NCBI RefSeq assembly: GCF_000801105.2
Contig: NC_079515.1
Coordinates: 24,699,407 to 24,763,406, forward strand
DNA from: Raphanus sativus
Taxonomy: Eukaryota; Streptophyta; Magnoliopsida; Brassicales; Brassicaceae
Direction: 5' to 3'
Length of the DNA stretch: 64,000 nt
In this document: positions 11,741-23,595 of the stretch, in pieces
Numbering within the stretch: the first letter of the stretch is position 1
Layout of the letters: each line of letters begins with the position of its first letter
Notes under the pieces: model-generated
Database searches by the model: none
What the model was told of the DNA's origin: nothing
Seen by the model: the letters and a program-made list of their open reading frames with translations, nothing else
Program-made: the position numbers and the translations under genes

Positions 11741-13336
11741 TTAGTGGTTATTGCTGAAACTGCTGCCTTCATCATTGTCCTCGTTCTCCCCACACATTTC
11801 CTCCAAAGACCTGCCTTTAGATTCGGGAACCAACAATGTAAAGACCATCCCCAAAAGATTAACCACACCCAAAACAATGAGCGAGTTCTTGACACCAATC
11901 CCTGGAGGATATCCATGTTCTGTCTTGTTCTTGTCAGGACTTTGTGCCAAGTACAAGAATCCAAACGCACCAACCATTGCTCCTAGTTTTCCAGAAGCCG
12001 CGGAGATTCCATGGCACGTTGATCGAAACCTAGCGGGGAATATCTCAGCAGGCACCACGAAAGTTGTAGCATTAGGTCCAAAGTTTGCGAAGAAGAATGT
12101 TAACGAGTACATAACCACGAACCCGATTCTGTTTTCCTTGTGAGTCCAATGCTCGTAAGGAATCGCGAGAGCGAACATAAAGACAGTCATGAAGAAGAAC
12201 CCCATCATCTGTATCGCAAATCTACCCATGATGTCGATAAATGCAACTGTGAACCAGTAACCAGGTACCGTGCTGCACAAGGCTATTAGGGTTTGTGCAC
12301 GCGCGATCATGAAAACTTCTCGGATTGCGTTCATGGTCTGAGCCGGTGGGATCCAGCCAATGGCGCTGAAGATATCTTTCTGGAAAAGGTTCTGACTGTA
12401 GAAGGCGATGTCTAGTAAGAACCATGTGCTTGAGGTTCCAAGCAAGTGAAGACCATGACGCCTCATGAATTCCTTGGAGAACAAGCCAAACGATTTGGAC
12501 CTATCTCTAGCAATCTCTTCCACTCTGTCATGCTCTGCCTCTATCTCCACTTGCAAAACCTTAGACATGTTCGAAGCCGCTAGCTCCGCGTCCTTGGCCA
12601 CGAGTGCAGTGTACCGCGCGGTCTCTGGCATCTTGGACCTCGAGTAGTACGTCATCCCAGCAGGCACAGCACCGACCATGAGTATAATCCGCCACACGTA
12701 ATCAGCCTGAGGTACCGTGGACCCCAAGGCATCCACTTTATAAGCCGGAGCAGGAAACTCAGCATCGAAAACCGCAGACACGACGATCGCAAAGATCCCT
12801 CCGGTCAAGATTCCGAACCCTTGCATGGCGAAAACCGCGGCTATAAACGCGCCACGTGTCTTTTTATTAGCGTATTCAGACATAATCGTCGCGGACAACG
12901 GATAGTCGCCGCCTATACCGAACCCTAACCAGAACCGGAAGAAACAGAGAGAGCTCATCACTCCTTTCGGTGTGCTCCCAAAGGAGAGACCTGAAGCGAC
13001 GGAGCACACGACCATGACCGCGAGAGTCATGCCGTACACTTTTTTCCTCCCGAGTTTGTCGCCGAGCCAGCCGAAGAAGAGCTGTCCCGTGAGCGTACCA
13101 ACAAATGCAACGCCGTTAACCGCGGCTGAAACGTTTGGAGGTAGGTTCCCTGGCTTCGGTGAGCCGTCCACGTGGTAGTAAATCCGGCCAAGAAGCTTAG
13201 TGACGAGGGAGATGCAGAAAAGGTCGTATGCGTCCGTGAAGAATCCCATTCCGGCGATGATAATAGCCGTGAAATGGTACCATTGCGTTTTTGCAACGTC
13301 GAGTGCGTTTAGCACGTGTAGTTGATCACCTGCCAT
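11741..13336 (-). CDS. PHT1;7: High-affinity phosphate:H+ symporter PHT1;7-like
   Basis: A single-exon CDS of 531 aa, the usual PHT1 length. PHT1 proteins are plasma-membrane major-facilitator H2PO4-/H+ symporters with 12 membrane spans and a central cytosolic loop. The PHT1 signature [13 protein letters not shown] is present, as are [12 protein letters not shown] in the first half and [16 protein letters not shown] in the second. The start [18 protein letters not shown] and the stretch [20 protein letters not shown] point to PHT1;7 over PHT1;1 or PHT1;4; the Arabidopsis gene is At3g54700, next to AMP1 as here. A 5' UTR intron is likely (13915-13359), and two P1BS motifs lie upstream, consistent with control by PHR1. 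No broken residue was seen, so the gene looks functional. Confidence 0.95.
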   Translation of the reverse strand: MAGDQLHVLNALDVAKTQWYHFTAIIIAGMGFFTDAYDLFCISLVTKLLGRIYYHVDGSPKPGNLPPNVSAAVNGVAFVGTLTGQLFFGWLGDKLGRKKVYGMTLAVMVVCSVASGLSFGSTPKGVMSSLCFFRFWLGFGIGGDYPLSATIMSEYANKKTRGAFIAAVFAMQGFGILTGGIFAIVVSAVFDAEFPAPAYKVDALGSTVPQADYVWRIILMVGAVPAGMTYYSRSKMPETARYTALVAKDAELAASNMSKVLQVEIEAEHDRVEEIARDRSKSFGLFSKEFMRRHGLHLLGTSSTWFLLDIAFYSQNLFQKDIFSAIGWIPPAQTMNAIREVFMIARAQTLIALCSTVPGYWFTVAFIDIMGRFAIQMMGFFFMTVFMFALAIPYEHWTHKENRIGFVVMYSLTFFFANFGPNATTFVVPAEIFPARFRSTCHGISAASGKLGAMVGAFGFLYLAQSPDKNKTEHGYPPGIGVKNSLIVLGVVNLLGMVFTLLVPESKGRSLEEMCGENEDNDEGSSFSNNH

Positions 13337-13358
13337 TGTTCTCTTTATCTTCTATCCT

Positions 13359-13915
13359 CTGCGTTAATCGTAAGAAATCACATTCAGTACGCATAATTAA
13401 CACCATAATTAATAATCAAGAACCATTTCAAATTCATAAATTACATGTTAGCCTCATTACAAGACTAACAAGTTCAATGAGATAAATTTCATAACTAAAA
13501 TTATATTTTGGAAACGTACTTTAGTTGTGTTTCAGAAAAAGAAAAAAAAGGAAACGTCCTTTCGTTTTATTTTCTTTCTTAACATTTCATACAATAATTT
13601 TGTAAATTATTTAGCCAACAAGGCCTTTTTAAACAATAAAATAAGATGCTATTATGTGATATGCAACATTTAAAGGTGCCAAAAATTTGTTGATACAAGA
13701 AAAGACTTATAAACAAATCAAGCTCCAAGTTCACAGTTCCGACAAAACAAAAACGTAGTACGTTATTAACACAGTTCTGTAAGAAGTCAAAACAGATGTT
13801 GTGGGGACAGAGAGTAACAAAAAGAAAACAATGACCAAAATCATGCTTGATCCTCATTTCTCATAAGAACAACAAATAAGTAAAAAAAGTAAAACAGATT
13901 CACAAAAACACTTAC
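13359..13915 (-). other. Probable 5' UTR intron of PHT1;7
   Basis: Minus-strand donor GTGTAAGTG (GT at 13915) and acceptor TTAACGCAG (ending 13359) bracket an AT-rich 557-nt stretch 22 nt above the ATG. PHT1 genes often carry a leader intron. Transcript data would decide. Confidence 0.5.
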
Positions 13916-14138
13916 ACAACTTTATTTTGCTGACTTTCTCGTTGACACACACTTGTAGGATTGTCTTAGAGAAAAACCAAAGAGAAGAGTAATTGTTGTC
14001 TTATTGAAGAAACTGGTTGAGACAGAGAAGAAAATGAATGGTTTGTGAGAGATGAAATGAGAGGCAGCGTCGGGAACGGCTACTTATGCGTAAATCATTT
14101 TCTGTTTTTGCGGTGACATATTCATCTCTAATATGTGG

Positions 14139-14146
14139 GTATATTC
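14139..14146. promoter_or_regulatory. P1BS site (PHR1 binding), proximal
   Basis: GTATATTC matches the consensus GNATATNC bound by PHR1 under phosphate starvation. It lies about 220 nt above the predicted leader donor of PHT1;7. Confidence 0.55.
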
Positions 14147-14398
14147 TCCTGACAACGACTACGACGTCGTTCCTTTCTCATTGACTTCTTCTTTTCCCTA
14201 TCTATTTTCTCCTCCCACCTTTTTCTTTACTTCTTTTAGCAAACATTTAATAGTTGGTTCTGTTTTTTTTTCAGCTAAAATAAAATGTTCAGTCATAAGC
14301 AAAAATAAAATAAAATAAAATGTTTGGTGTGTGATTCATTTTTACTGTCGGTTCGAGTTTTTCAAACTCATGGTTTAAAACTCGTTTAGGCAATATTA

Positions 14399-14406
14399 GA
14401 ATATTC
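14399..14406. promoter_or_regulatory. P1BS site (PHR1 binding), distal
   Basis: GAATATTC, a perfect palindromic match to GNATATNC, 260 nt further upstream of PHT1;7. Paired P1BS sites are common in strongly phosphate-responsive promoters. Confidence 0.55.
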
Positions 14407-14470
14407 GTAGGGGAAAACAAATGTTCGGACACATGAGCTGTTATTTTCCTTATGCTAATTGATCCCAAAT

Positions 14471-14490
14471 GTTGATCAAAAGAAAAAAAA
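14471..14490 (+). mobile_element. Micro-retroposon: GTTGATC + A-rich tail
   Basis: AATTGATCCCAAAT (14457-14470) and AATTAATCCCAAAT (14491-14504) flank the insert GTTGATC-AAAAGAAAAAAAA; one mismatch between the repeats. It looks like the last few bases and tail of a retroposon. Confidence 0.55.
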
Positions 14491-14666
14491 AATTAATCCC
14501 AAATTAATGAAGAATTCGTAAGAGAAGACAAACTTACATGTTCACAGATAATACTGTGGCTGTGAATAGGAAAAAAATATTGAAATTTGTTAGATTTATT
14601 AGTCTTCTTTGCTTCAGTCAACATTGATTTCTTTTTTTTTTAAATATGAGAGAATAAATACTAGTT

Positions 14667-14681
14667 TTTTTTTTGTAAAAG
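14667..14681 (-). mobile_element. Micro-retroposon: CTTTTAC + poly(A)
   Basis: The 17-bp repeat GAGAATAAATACTAGTT occurs at 14650-14666 and 14682-14698. The 15-nt insert, read on the minus strand, is CTTTTAC followed by 8 A. Confidence 0.75.
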
Positions 14682-15140
14682 GAGAATAAATACTAGTTAC
14701 TTTCTCCCGATGTTTACTATGATTTTCTGCAAATCGTATATTGATGTTTCCACATACATTGCGTATGATCATATTGAAAATATAAAACTAAAGATTTGAG
14801 TGACAACTGACCAAATAAAAACAAATTACTATGGTTATAACTTATGCATGCATGCATGTATAGCTCAATTCCTCAAAAAGACTTAGTTAGTCAGAGACGA
14901 AGGACATTCATTTGGGGGTACCTAAACTTGAAAATGATGATTTTGAAGTTAAAATGGAGGCAAGAAGAGGATAACGAAGTAATTCCAGAGTCGAGTTTGT
15001 CTATTAGTCTTGAGACTTGAATGCGTTTTGAATACGACACTGTTATTTTAGTTAACATGATATGATAAGGGTAAGATGGTTAATGATTCTACAATCTACA
15101 GTCACACAATACATATACAAACGACAAAGTTTTTCTTTTC

Positions 15141-18100
15141 TCATGTGAACCCTCCTTTAAGAGCTTTGCTTGCTCTCTGAATCGCTCTCGCAACTCTCCA
15201 TATCTCATGCTGAATTATTCCCTGTGATGAGTTTGTTGCAATCGCATCTGCTATCCCCGGGAAAAACCCTAGCTTGCTCTCAGGTTCAGCTGCAGGCCCA
15301 TACACCTACACAAAACACTAATTGAGGTCACATGACTATATTGAGTTTGAAAAGAATGGGTGAAATCTGTTTATATAAGTTATAACTCACAAGATGCTTG
15401 AACCATTCTTTCCCTTTGATCCCTTGTGAATCCAAAAACCCTCTTTCTGCAAGCATCATCCTGTCATTCAGATCTCTTCTCTTGGCAGCTGGTGCAACAT
15501 CATTTTTGCTATATGCTTGTTCCTTTAACTTCTGTAACATCAATCACCAAGAGCCTTTGCTCAATGTGTGACAAAAAAAAGAAAGATTAAAAAATCAGCA
15601 AAAACCCTTTAAATTAAGAAACCTTTGCTTCATCTGCAGCTTCTTTAGCAACTAATGAGAACTCTTGTATCGCCACGCTCAAGGGATCAACAGAGGCTTT
15701 CCCTTGTAAGAGCTTGCTCAATGCATCGATATGTGCCTGAACCATAACACCAAAACACATAATATAAACACAGTTTTTTTCTTTCTATGAATGAGTAGAA
15801 GAAACATACCTGCAACTGTTCAGCATACGAGATGTAATTGAACGGTAAGACTGGCTCATCAGCCAATATAATTCCTAAAAGTCCCCATACTCCAGCCACT
15901 GAGCAACACAGAAAATCGTACTAAGAGAGTTAAATCCCCTACAAGAAGCCATCGAAAACTAGAATAAGAAAGAAGAAAACAAAGGTTTACTCGCAACATG
16001 ACGATGAAAGAAGGGATCTGCATTGCGGACCATCCAATCATAGGAGTCAAAAGCTGTGTGATACACAGGATAATCTGAAATTTAAAAAAAAAACATCACT
16101 TAGACATGAATTCATCATCACATTCTTGAATGTTTGTGTAATCAAGTTCTTGTGTTTACCTGCACCATAGTACATGTCTATAGATGATATCCCGGCATGA
16201 TGAAGAAACCCGGAGAAATCAGAATCTACTCTACTTAGCCTCTCTATCTGCAGTCCATTTCAAAAGCATATACATCATTCACAAAAGACACCCTTGTGGA
16301 GGTAACACAATGTTTCTACTCACAATGTTGTTCTGAGATTTGAATGTATCTTCAACTGTCAAGGCTACATCATCAGGATCTTGAACCAACTTCAAGACAT
16401 CTAAAAGAAGACCATCTAACTGAGGAGTTGCACCAGCAAAGAACCCAGAGCCTTGGACCGCGCAATCTACGTTTAGATAAGCCACAGCACTTGCACCTAA
16501 GTTGAGAACATTGTCTTCAACCCATTCAGTTGATCCAATCTATAAAACAAGAAACACACACTAAATTCAAAACTCAAATGTTGGTTTTAGTCAAAAAAGC
16601 CATTATTAATAAGATTCAGCTTTTTTTCTTTCTTAACTAACCATTCCGAACTCTTCTGCATCCCAACTACAAAGAAGAATAGTCCTACGTGGTCTCCAAC
16701 CAGATTTAAGCAACAGAGAGAATCGTCGACCAATGTCGAGTAAAGCTGATGTTCCACTGTTTGGATCAACAGCTCCATAAGTCCATGCGTCTCTATGGTT
16801 CCCAAGAATCACATACCGATCAGGCTCTTCGCTACCTCTTATCGTAGCCACAACATTGTGGATCTTCTTCATTGTCAACTCCCCCTTCAAAGTTTCAAAG
16901 ACAGATAGTAAACAATACTCGTTTATAAGCAAAATTAATTTTCAAATGCTTTATAAAGTAAATAGTTACCGCTAAACATTAAATTTCTTGAATGTTAACA
17001 ATAAGAACATCAAATGTGACCTCAAAGATTCCAACTTTTTCAACTAACAAAACCAAAAAGTTTTTTTAAAAAAAACAAAAGATTGTACTTCCAAAAGCAT
17101 ATATTAAGGTCAAATTAAAACTTTCAAAATCTAATATTCGAAAAGATTTTAACGGAAACTAATCACAAAAAAAAAATAAAAGACACTAAATTACAAAGAC
17201 TCGATATAACGGAAACTACAAGACTCTCCAGTTACCTAGTTAGTTTACCTGTAACGTCATGTTAACAGCCGTCTGTCCTGGGCCAACCCGTTGACCTGAC
17301 CCGATCCGACCCGAGTTCCGCCACTCCACCGGAGCTCTAGATCCCCCGAGAGAAGCCAATATGATCTCCGCATTGTGAAGAGACAAAGGCAGAGACGGAA
17401 TCTTCGGGAATCTCCGAGCGACTCGTTCATCTTCCAACCTCAGCTTCTCTCCTCCCACAACTCCGGGCCAACCCGGACTAACCGGATCTCCGATCCCTCT
17501 CATCACCGTACCCCTCTCGATCCCCCCGAGCCCGCCGCCGTCGTTCTCGGCGTATATTAGCACCCCGAGCGCACCTTTGCTCTCGGCTACCTTCACGATA
17601 CCTCCTCTCCCCAGAGACTCTCCCTTTCTGGCTAACACCACGCAGTCTCTGACGCTCACTCCGATCGACTCCAGCGCACGGTAGTCTCTCTCCTCGCCGT
17701 GGTTTACGAAGACCACGCTACCCTGCGCCGATCCAGACGGGGAATAAGCGTGGTAAGGCCTGACCACGTCGTCTCCTCCGGGGACATCGTTTAAGTCGAA
17801 CTCCATTTTTGTGTCGTTGCTAAAACGCGCCGCGACGGAGACGTGCGCGGGGTAAGAGAGGAGAGCCTCGTACTCGGCGAGGCGAGTGTCGAGACCGAGG
17901 GTTTGGAAGTGGTTTGCGACGTAGCCGAGAGTGTCTAGAGAGGGTTTTGTTCCGGCGAGGTGAGGGTGGCGTGTCAGAGAGCGGAGGTAGGAGGAGACGG
18001 TGGCGTTGGAGGCGGAGGAGAGGAAGAGGCGGCGGAGAGCGAGGGGGTTATTATGGGTGGGGTTTCGTGGGAAGAGGAGAGGAGGAGCTGCGTCTGGGTG

Positions 18101-18232
18101 GTGGAGAGTGTAGAAAGTGGCGACGATGAGGACTATGAGGAAGAGGAAGGTACAGAGCGGCGGTGGCTGACGGAGAGGGGATAAGGAGGTGCCGGCGATG
18201 GTGGGTCTAGTTGCGGTGAGAGGCTGCGACAT
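15141..18232 (-). CDS. AMP1: AMP1-like M28 carboxypeptidase, 9 exons, 707 aa
   Basis: Exons (minus): 18232-17249, 16884-16642, 16539-16324, 16247-16160, 16074-15991, 15898-15810, 15736-15623, 15531-15391 and 15305-15141; all GT-AG, 708 codons with stop. The product is an ER-anchored type II membrane protein: a short cytosolic N-terminus, one hydrophobic span near residues 25-43, a PA-type domain, the M28 peptidase domain and a C-terminal dimerisation domain. Zinc ligands aligned by spacing to human GCPII are His358, Asp368, Glu406, Asp434 and His516, with Glu405 as the catalytic base, so the site looks intact. In Arabidopsis AMP1 limits shoot meristem size and cytokinin level and affects miRNA-directed translational repression at the ER; its true substrate is unsettled. 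Length (AMP1 is about 705 aa) and the neighbour PHT1;7 support orthology. Confidence 0.95.
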
Positions 18233-20039
18233 TGCAGGGAGAGAGAGAGAGAGAAGTGTTATTATGTTTTAGCAGTAGTGGCTTGGACCGAAGTGTCTTT
18301 CTAGTTAATCATCTTCGTCTCTCTGTTTTTTTCTTTTAGTATTGTCTCTTTCGTCTTTTGTAATTACTCGGGAGTTTTTTTTTTGGGGTCAGAGGCATTA
18401 CTGTGTTTGATCTTCTTCTCTTGTTAATTTGTTGGGTGCTCCTTCTTTCCGGAAACTACCATTTTCTGGATTTTTTTTAAAAAATATTAACTACAAATAT
18501 TTGAATTGACTAGATATTATAGATTGGTAGTTATTACAAGATATATATAATTAAAATAAATAAATTTTAATTTTAAATAATTATTATATTTTTAATATGT
18601 TTGAACAGCTTAGAATATAAATTTTACGAAAAAGGAAGAAATATTAAAAAGAATCTTACTCTCTATTTTTAATACATGTATTAATAAAATATAATTAATT
18701 TAGTTACAAAATACATTATTTATGATTAATTTTTTATAATTTTAAACTAATAAAATCCAATAAATTATAACTAATTATTGAAAGATCCAAGCTCTTTAAA
18801 TCGAATTAGAAATGGGATTGTACTACTTTATAATTTAGTACCACTTGAAAAGCATATAAGCGACCATTTTGATACTAGACATCAGCAGTGTCGGTCAGTT
18901 GAATGAAAAGCTGCATATTCGAAGAACAACGTGATTGTTTAGTAAGTAGTGGGTGGCCAATATAAAAAAATTATTTTGTATGTTATTGTTTTCATTTTTA
19001 TATATTCATATCATGATGTTATTATATGTGTTCAGAACTTGACATATTCCATTTTGATTATCGTTCTAAACGTAAGCATACGCATGAGATTCCATTTTCA
19101 TTGCCATGTTTTTCCTCAATTTTGTTCTTATTACTTCATAAATTCATTAGGGTGGAGATGACAGTCACGATTTAAAGTTATATAAACACTGGGTAGGTTA
19201 ATGGTAAACTTGACGTGAGTTCTCCTTTAAGCTTATGATCTACCAATAAGTGTCTCCTAAAACCATTTCTGTTAATCTTTCTTGCAAAACAAAGTGTCTC
19301 CTAAAACCTTTAGCTATTTGAGGCATGTAATTTGGAGGTTGAGATCATCTTCTTTACGTAAACACAGCTCCAATAATTATAACAATTCACCTTTGAAAAT
19401 TCAAACTGATTGTAAACACTAAATTTACACACTGCATATATGATATTGTGTGTTATCGTATTTGTGTGGCTACACTCTAATCAAAATTTTATTTGCCAAT
19501 GATTTCATCCCATATAGCTTTCTTATTCTGAATCTGTCTTTGTTTTTGTTCCACCGTTTTGACCATTTTATCGCTTTCATCCATTAAATGGCGTCATCTC
19601 GAATTTTGTTCACATCCAAATGTGTTAAACGGTACATAGACGCATCTCGAGGGTATCGATGGGTCCCTTTACACCCATGCATTCTACTAGTGTTTTAATT
19701 CTTGTATATACTCGTATTGTATTGTCAGGTGAACTTGTATGTCGAGTTGTTTAAATCGGCAAGATGCTGCAAAAAGATTGCTTCGTATGAGATGATCTTT
19801 CTCAAATTTGGCAGAGCAATATCTTTCTAAGTTATATTTATATAGTTTTCCAATGCACAAGAATCAGAACAAACGTTGATATGTTTTAGACGTGTATAAC
19901 GTTTTATGTTATTGACAATAGGTGCATAGGTTAGTAAATGGAAGTCCAAATCCATGTGATACATATCGTTAGAGAATTGATGTTAGCTGCTTCTTTTGCA
20001 TGATGGACTCGTATCTATCTGGTATATATAGAGAAAACA

Positions 20040-20056
20040 CCATTTTCAAAAAAAAA
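20040..20056 (+). mobile_element. Micro-retroposon: CCATTTTC + poly(A)
   Basis: TATATAGAGAAAACA occurs at 20025-20039 and 20057-20071, flanking a 17-nt insert of CCATTTTC and 9 A. Confidence 0.7.
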
Positions 20057-20389
20057 TATATAGAGAAAACATTGCGGGATATATATTTATGCATTATCAT
20101 TTATCAATACATGATGTGCACATACCTAGGTTTTTCCTAGCCTTACTGTGTCCCCGAGTGGCTTTTATAAACAGTAATGTTATCTTCATGCTGTCTCCAC
20201 CATTATTGTTATCGTTGTAATACCAGTCAACAACTCAATAATAATTATTTGGCTGACAGATCCCGCTAGTCTGACATTTTAATAATTTGCACAATGTCCT
20301 ATGTTTTAATGAAAAAATTATGTGCTTATTTTTATATAATTTTTTTACAATATTTTAAGGGTTCGAATGGTAAAAACACTTCAAGCGGT

Positions 20390-20541
20390 GCAGATCAAGC
20401 AGATCATGCAGATCAAGCAGATCATGCAGATCAAGCAGATCATGCAGATCAAGCAGATCATGCAGATCAAGCAGATCATGCAGATCAAGCAGATCAAGTG
20501 CAGATCATGCAGATCAAGCAGATCAAGTGCAGATCAAGTAC
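20390..20541. repeat. 18-bp minisatellite rich in GATC
   Basis: Unit GCAGATCAAGCAGATCAT repeated about 6 times perfectly, then with variants (AAGTGCAGATC). The 18-nt period keeps two frames open and creates a spurious Ala-Asp-Gln-Ala-Asp-His repeat ORF. Each unit contains two GATC tetramers. It sits directly beside a decayed TIR element. Confidence 0.9.
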
Positions 20542-20594
20542 AGATCATGTAAGAGAAATGCATATCAAACAGATCAAACAGTCTAATATAATTA

Positions 20595-20851
20595 ATGTTT
20601 TGAATATCGGACTAGACATTGACTCAGCATTAAAACTGAGTCAATGGTCGGACCAGTTTAATATAATTTTAACTTGAATTCAAAAAGCAAATTTTAATAT
20701 TGAACCGGATCACCGATTTTACCGAATTTGATTAGTTAACGACTCGGTTTACCAGTTTTACTCAAATTAGATTCTTAACACAACCAGTTAGAAGAGCGAG
20801 ACACTGTACGATTGGTTCGACCGGCAAGTCTGATCCGGTTTTCAAAACACT
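20595..20851. repeat. Decayed TIR element, same family as 45.99-46.76 kb
   Basis: Left edge ATGTTTTGAATATCGGACTA and right edge CCGGTTTTCAAAACACT are inverted, imperfect copies of one terminus, and GGCTAC follows the right end as it does at 46.76 kb. Internal sequence is short and non-coding. A target duplication is not evident. Confidence 0.5.
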
Positions 20852-21542
20852 GGCTACAATTTATAATGATAAAAACATAAAAATAGATTACATATTTAAA
20901 TAATAAAAATTACAAAGATAAAATAAAATATATAAGTATATAAGTTCTATACATAATTAGTAATAAATATTTCATTATAGTTATGCTATTGTAATTTTAC
21001 AAATTAAAATATGAAAATATTAGTAATAAACCAAATGCATCTATCTTCTATTAATATATACATTTACATAATTAAAAACACACCATCATATGAATAATTT
21101 AGATAAATGTTAAATTTATATGATAGGAAGAAGAGATAAACAGAAAACTGATGTTTTTTGTATTGTTAAGACTGTAATAAAAATTGAATGAAAATATGAT
21201 ATATTTATAGAAGAATATTTAATATATTAATAATTTGTAACAAAATTATTTATTAGTCAAAAGGGAAAAAAAGGTGAATAGCATCAAAATTGTGGTAGAC
21301 AAAACTGTAAGTGAAAGATCTGTCTTTTTCAGAAAAGACAAAAAAAATTTGAACTGCATGCAGTTCTCCTGCAATTAAATTTTAAAAACAGAAAAAACAT
21401 GAATGGCTCCTTAAATGCAGTTCTCCTGCAAAATCAAAGATCTATCTTTCTCCTGTCACCCCCGTTCATAACCTAAATACAATTAAAATTTTCACATAAA
21501 ATTGTACTGTCTAAACCACTATTCTTTTTTTTGTCTATGCTC

Positions 21543-21557
21543 TTTTTTTTGCCAACC
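21543..21557 (-). mobile_element. Micro-retroposon: GGTTGGC + poly(A)
   Basis: TTTTTGTCTATGCTC occurs at 21528-21542 and 21558-21572. The 15-nt insert reads GGTTGGC plus 8 A on the minus strand. Confidence 0.65.
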
Positions 21558-21603
21558 TTTTTGTCTATGCTCATTAAATATTTTTTCGACCTTGTTGCCT
21601 TTT

Positions 21604-21622
21604 TTTTTTTTGCAACTTTTTT
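21604..21622 (-). mobile_element. Micro-retroposon: A-rich + GTTGC + poly(A)
   Basis: ACCTTGTTGCCTTTT occurs at 21589-21603 and 21623-21637. The 19-nt insert reads AAAAAAGTTGC plus 8 A on the minus strand. It lies only 17 nt from the end of the preceding micro-retroposon duplication. Confidence 0.6.
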
Positions 21623-22850
21623 ACCTTGTTGCCTTTTCCTCTCAAAATTGATTGTATACCACGACAAGCCTATTACATGTGAAATACAAAACGAAAATTC
21701 TGTTACGAATGTAAAATAAAAGTTACTATAACTAAGGTGGTAAAAAAAAAAGATGGTAGCAACTAGCAAGTAATGTAAACAACCAAGATGTTCGACCTAA
21801 AACCAACAGTTATTCACCAAAAGAGGATTGCTCATTGTGGGAAAATGTTATTTCATCTTACCGAAACAAAATTGTGAAATTTACTTGAAAGCACCCAATT
21901 TGTGACTAAAACTTGTAAATTGAAGATAACTAAAAGATACAAAATAAGTAACCAACTCAACAAATGATGATCATGGAACAAAAGAATGATAATCATGACA
22001 AGCTTTTTGTACACTTACTTTAGATCACCACCATGTTCTAGATATTTCACTATAAAAACAAAATCTATATAAAAAAGATTATGTTCTTCTAAAAAAGATG
22101 TGGGACTCGATCGAATGATTGAGGGGTTATATAAATCAGAAAGTTGACACAGCACTATCGCGAAATAGGGAGGACAAATCTAAGTGGGTCCTTAAACGTA
22201 TCTTTGCAGTACACTCACCTTCTTAAATGCTCTTCCAAGTCATCATTCGGACAAAATATTTTAGGGACAATGCAAGTGTCTGGTTCAGACAATAGACTAC
22301 CTTAATTCTCGTAGACCATTGTTATAGTATAAAGAAGTTGAATATATATGGTCGACAACAAAAAGACTACCTTAATATATAATTTTATATATTCAATCGT
22401 AACCTGTGTGTATACAACTTCGTGCAATATGTAAGCAAATATTTATTAGTTAAACATTTGAGCAAACATCCGACATAGTTTTGAAACACTACAGCAAACT
22501 TTGTAAAGTCTAGTGTCCTATTATGAACCAATTAAGAGAATTCATAGTGGAATATGATGTTTTGATTCAAAACAGTTGAATAGATTTTTTTAGTATATGG
22601 GCTTCTCATAATAAACGACTCTAAGAGTTCTCCAAGCAATTTGAGCCTACTTTGCAGAATCTGATGCCTTGTAGAGTTATGCCTCTACTTTCTACACCTT
22701 TTGGTGTTGTCAAGCCAGGCTTTTTAGGCCCATGTGATAAAACCCAAATAATAAAATTTTAGATGGAAATTTGCAACAGAAACCCTCAAGCTAACCAAAA
22801 TTGAAAGCAATGATTAGCTTCAATTGATGTAACTAAACTTTTGTCTAGGG

Positions 22851-22871
22851 GTTGCTCAAAAAAAAAAAAAA
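22851..22871 (+). mobile_element. Micro-retroposon: GTTGCTC + poly(A)
   Basis: AAACTTTTGTCTAGGG (16 bp) occurs at 22835-22850 and 22872-22887, flanking GTTGCTC and 14 A. Confidence 0.8.
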
Positions 22872-23359
22872 AACTTTTGTCTAGGGCTCTGCTTTCAATT
22901 CCCTCTTGTTCTTATCTATAACGTTTTCCTTTTTATATTCATTTAATATAATTAAATTCGTCTTATTTATTTATTTATTTATCACTTCTTTTGCATTTTA
23001 AAAATTGATGTTCCAGGATTTATACACATATTAATAAAAATTAAATATATTTTTGATTTATAGCTTTTAGTTTGATTTTTTCCAAATAAAACTATACCAC
23101 TTATATTTTTAGATTATAATTTATGTGTTATTTTAAAGCAAAATGCATTAGTTAAAGTTTAACATCAATCTTATATTCTTATGTATACAGAGAAAAAATT
23201 ATAACATCAAAATTTTGTACAAGGAAGAAGTAATAATTACGTGTTACAAGTTACAACCATAAATCTGTCAATTAAACCTCTAAAGAGATCACAAAATCCA
23301 TGTGAACCAAAACACACAAACCAATGAAATTAATTTCTACCTACCCATATACTGTAGTA

Positions 23360-23595
23360 CTTCCTCTGTTTATTAAAGATGTATGTTTTGTAGTTTTCAC
23401 ACATATTAAAAAAACACATTAATCATGCATTGTTTTTAGAAAATATCAAATTTCAATGCACTTTAACCAATAGTCTTTCAATAAATTCAATTAATTTTAT
23501 TGAAAATTGCAATTTTTATATAAAAAACATAAAAGATACATTTTTTTAAAACAAATATTTTTTCCAGAACATGCATCTTTTAAAAACAGAGGGAG
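23360..23595. mobile_element. Stowaway-like MITE (Tc1/mariner type)
   Basis: Ends CTTCCTCTGTTTATTAAAGATG and, inverted, CTCCCTCTGTTTTTAAAAGATG, each bounded by TA (23358-23359 and 23596-23597). About 236 bp, AT-rich and non-coding. The CTCCCTCTGTTT terminus and TA duplication are hallmarks of Stowaway elements. Confidence 0.75.

Noticed and set aside
17375..18184. Plus-strand ORFs opposite AMP1 exon 1
   Set aside because: Antisense shadows of a GC-rich exon; no start context or recognisable domain.
18908..18922. GCATATTC as a P1BS site for AMP1
   Set aside because: Single motif in AT-rich DNA, and AMP1 is not known to respond to phosphate; likely chance.
20294..20677. 127-codon ORF with Ala-Asp-Gln-Ala-Asp-His repeats
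   Set aside because: Produced by the 18-bp minisatellite; no promoter or homologue.
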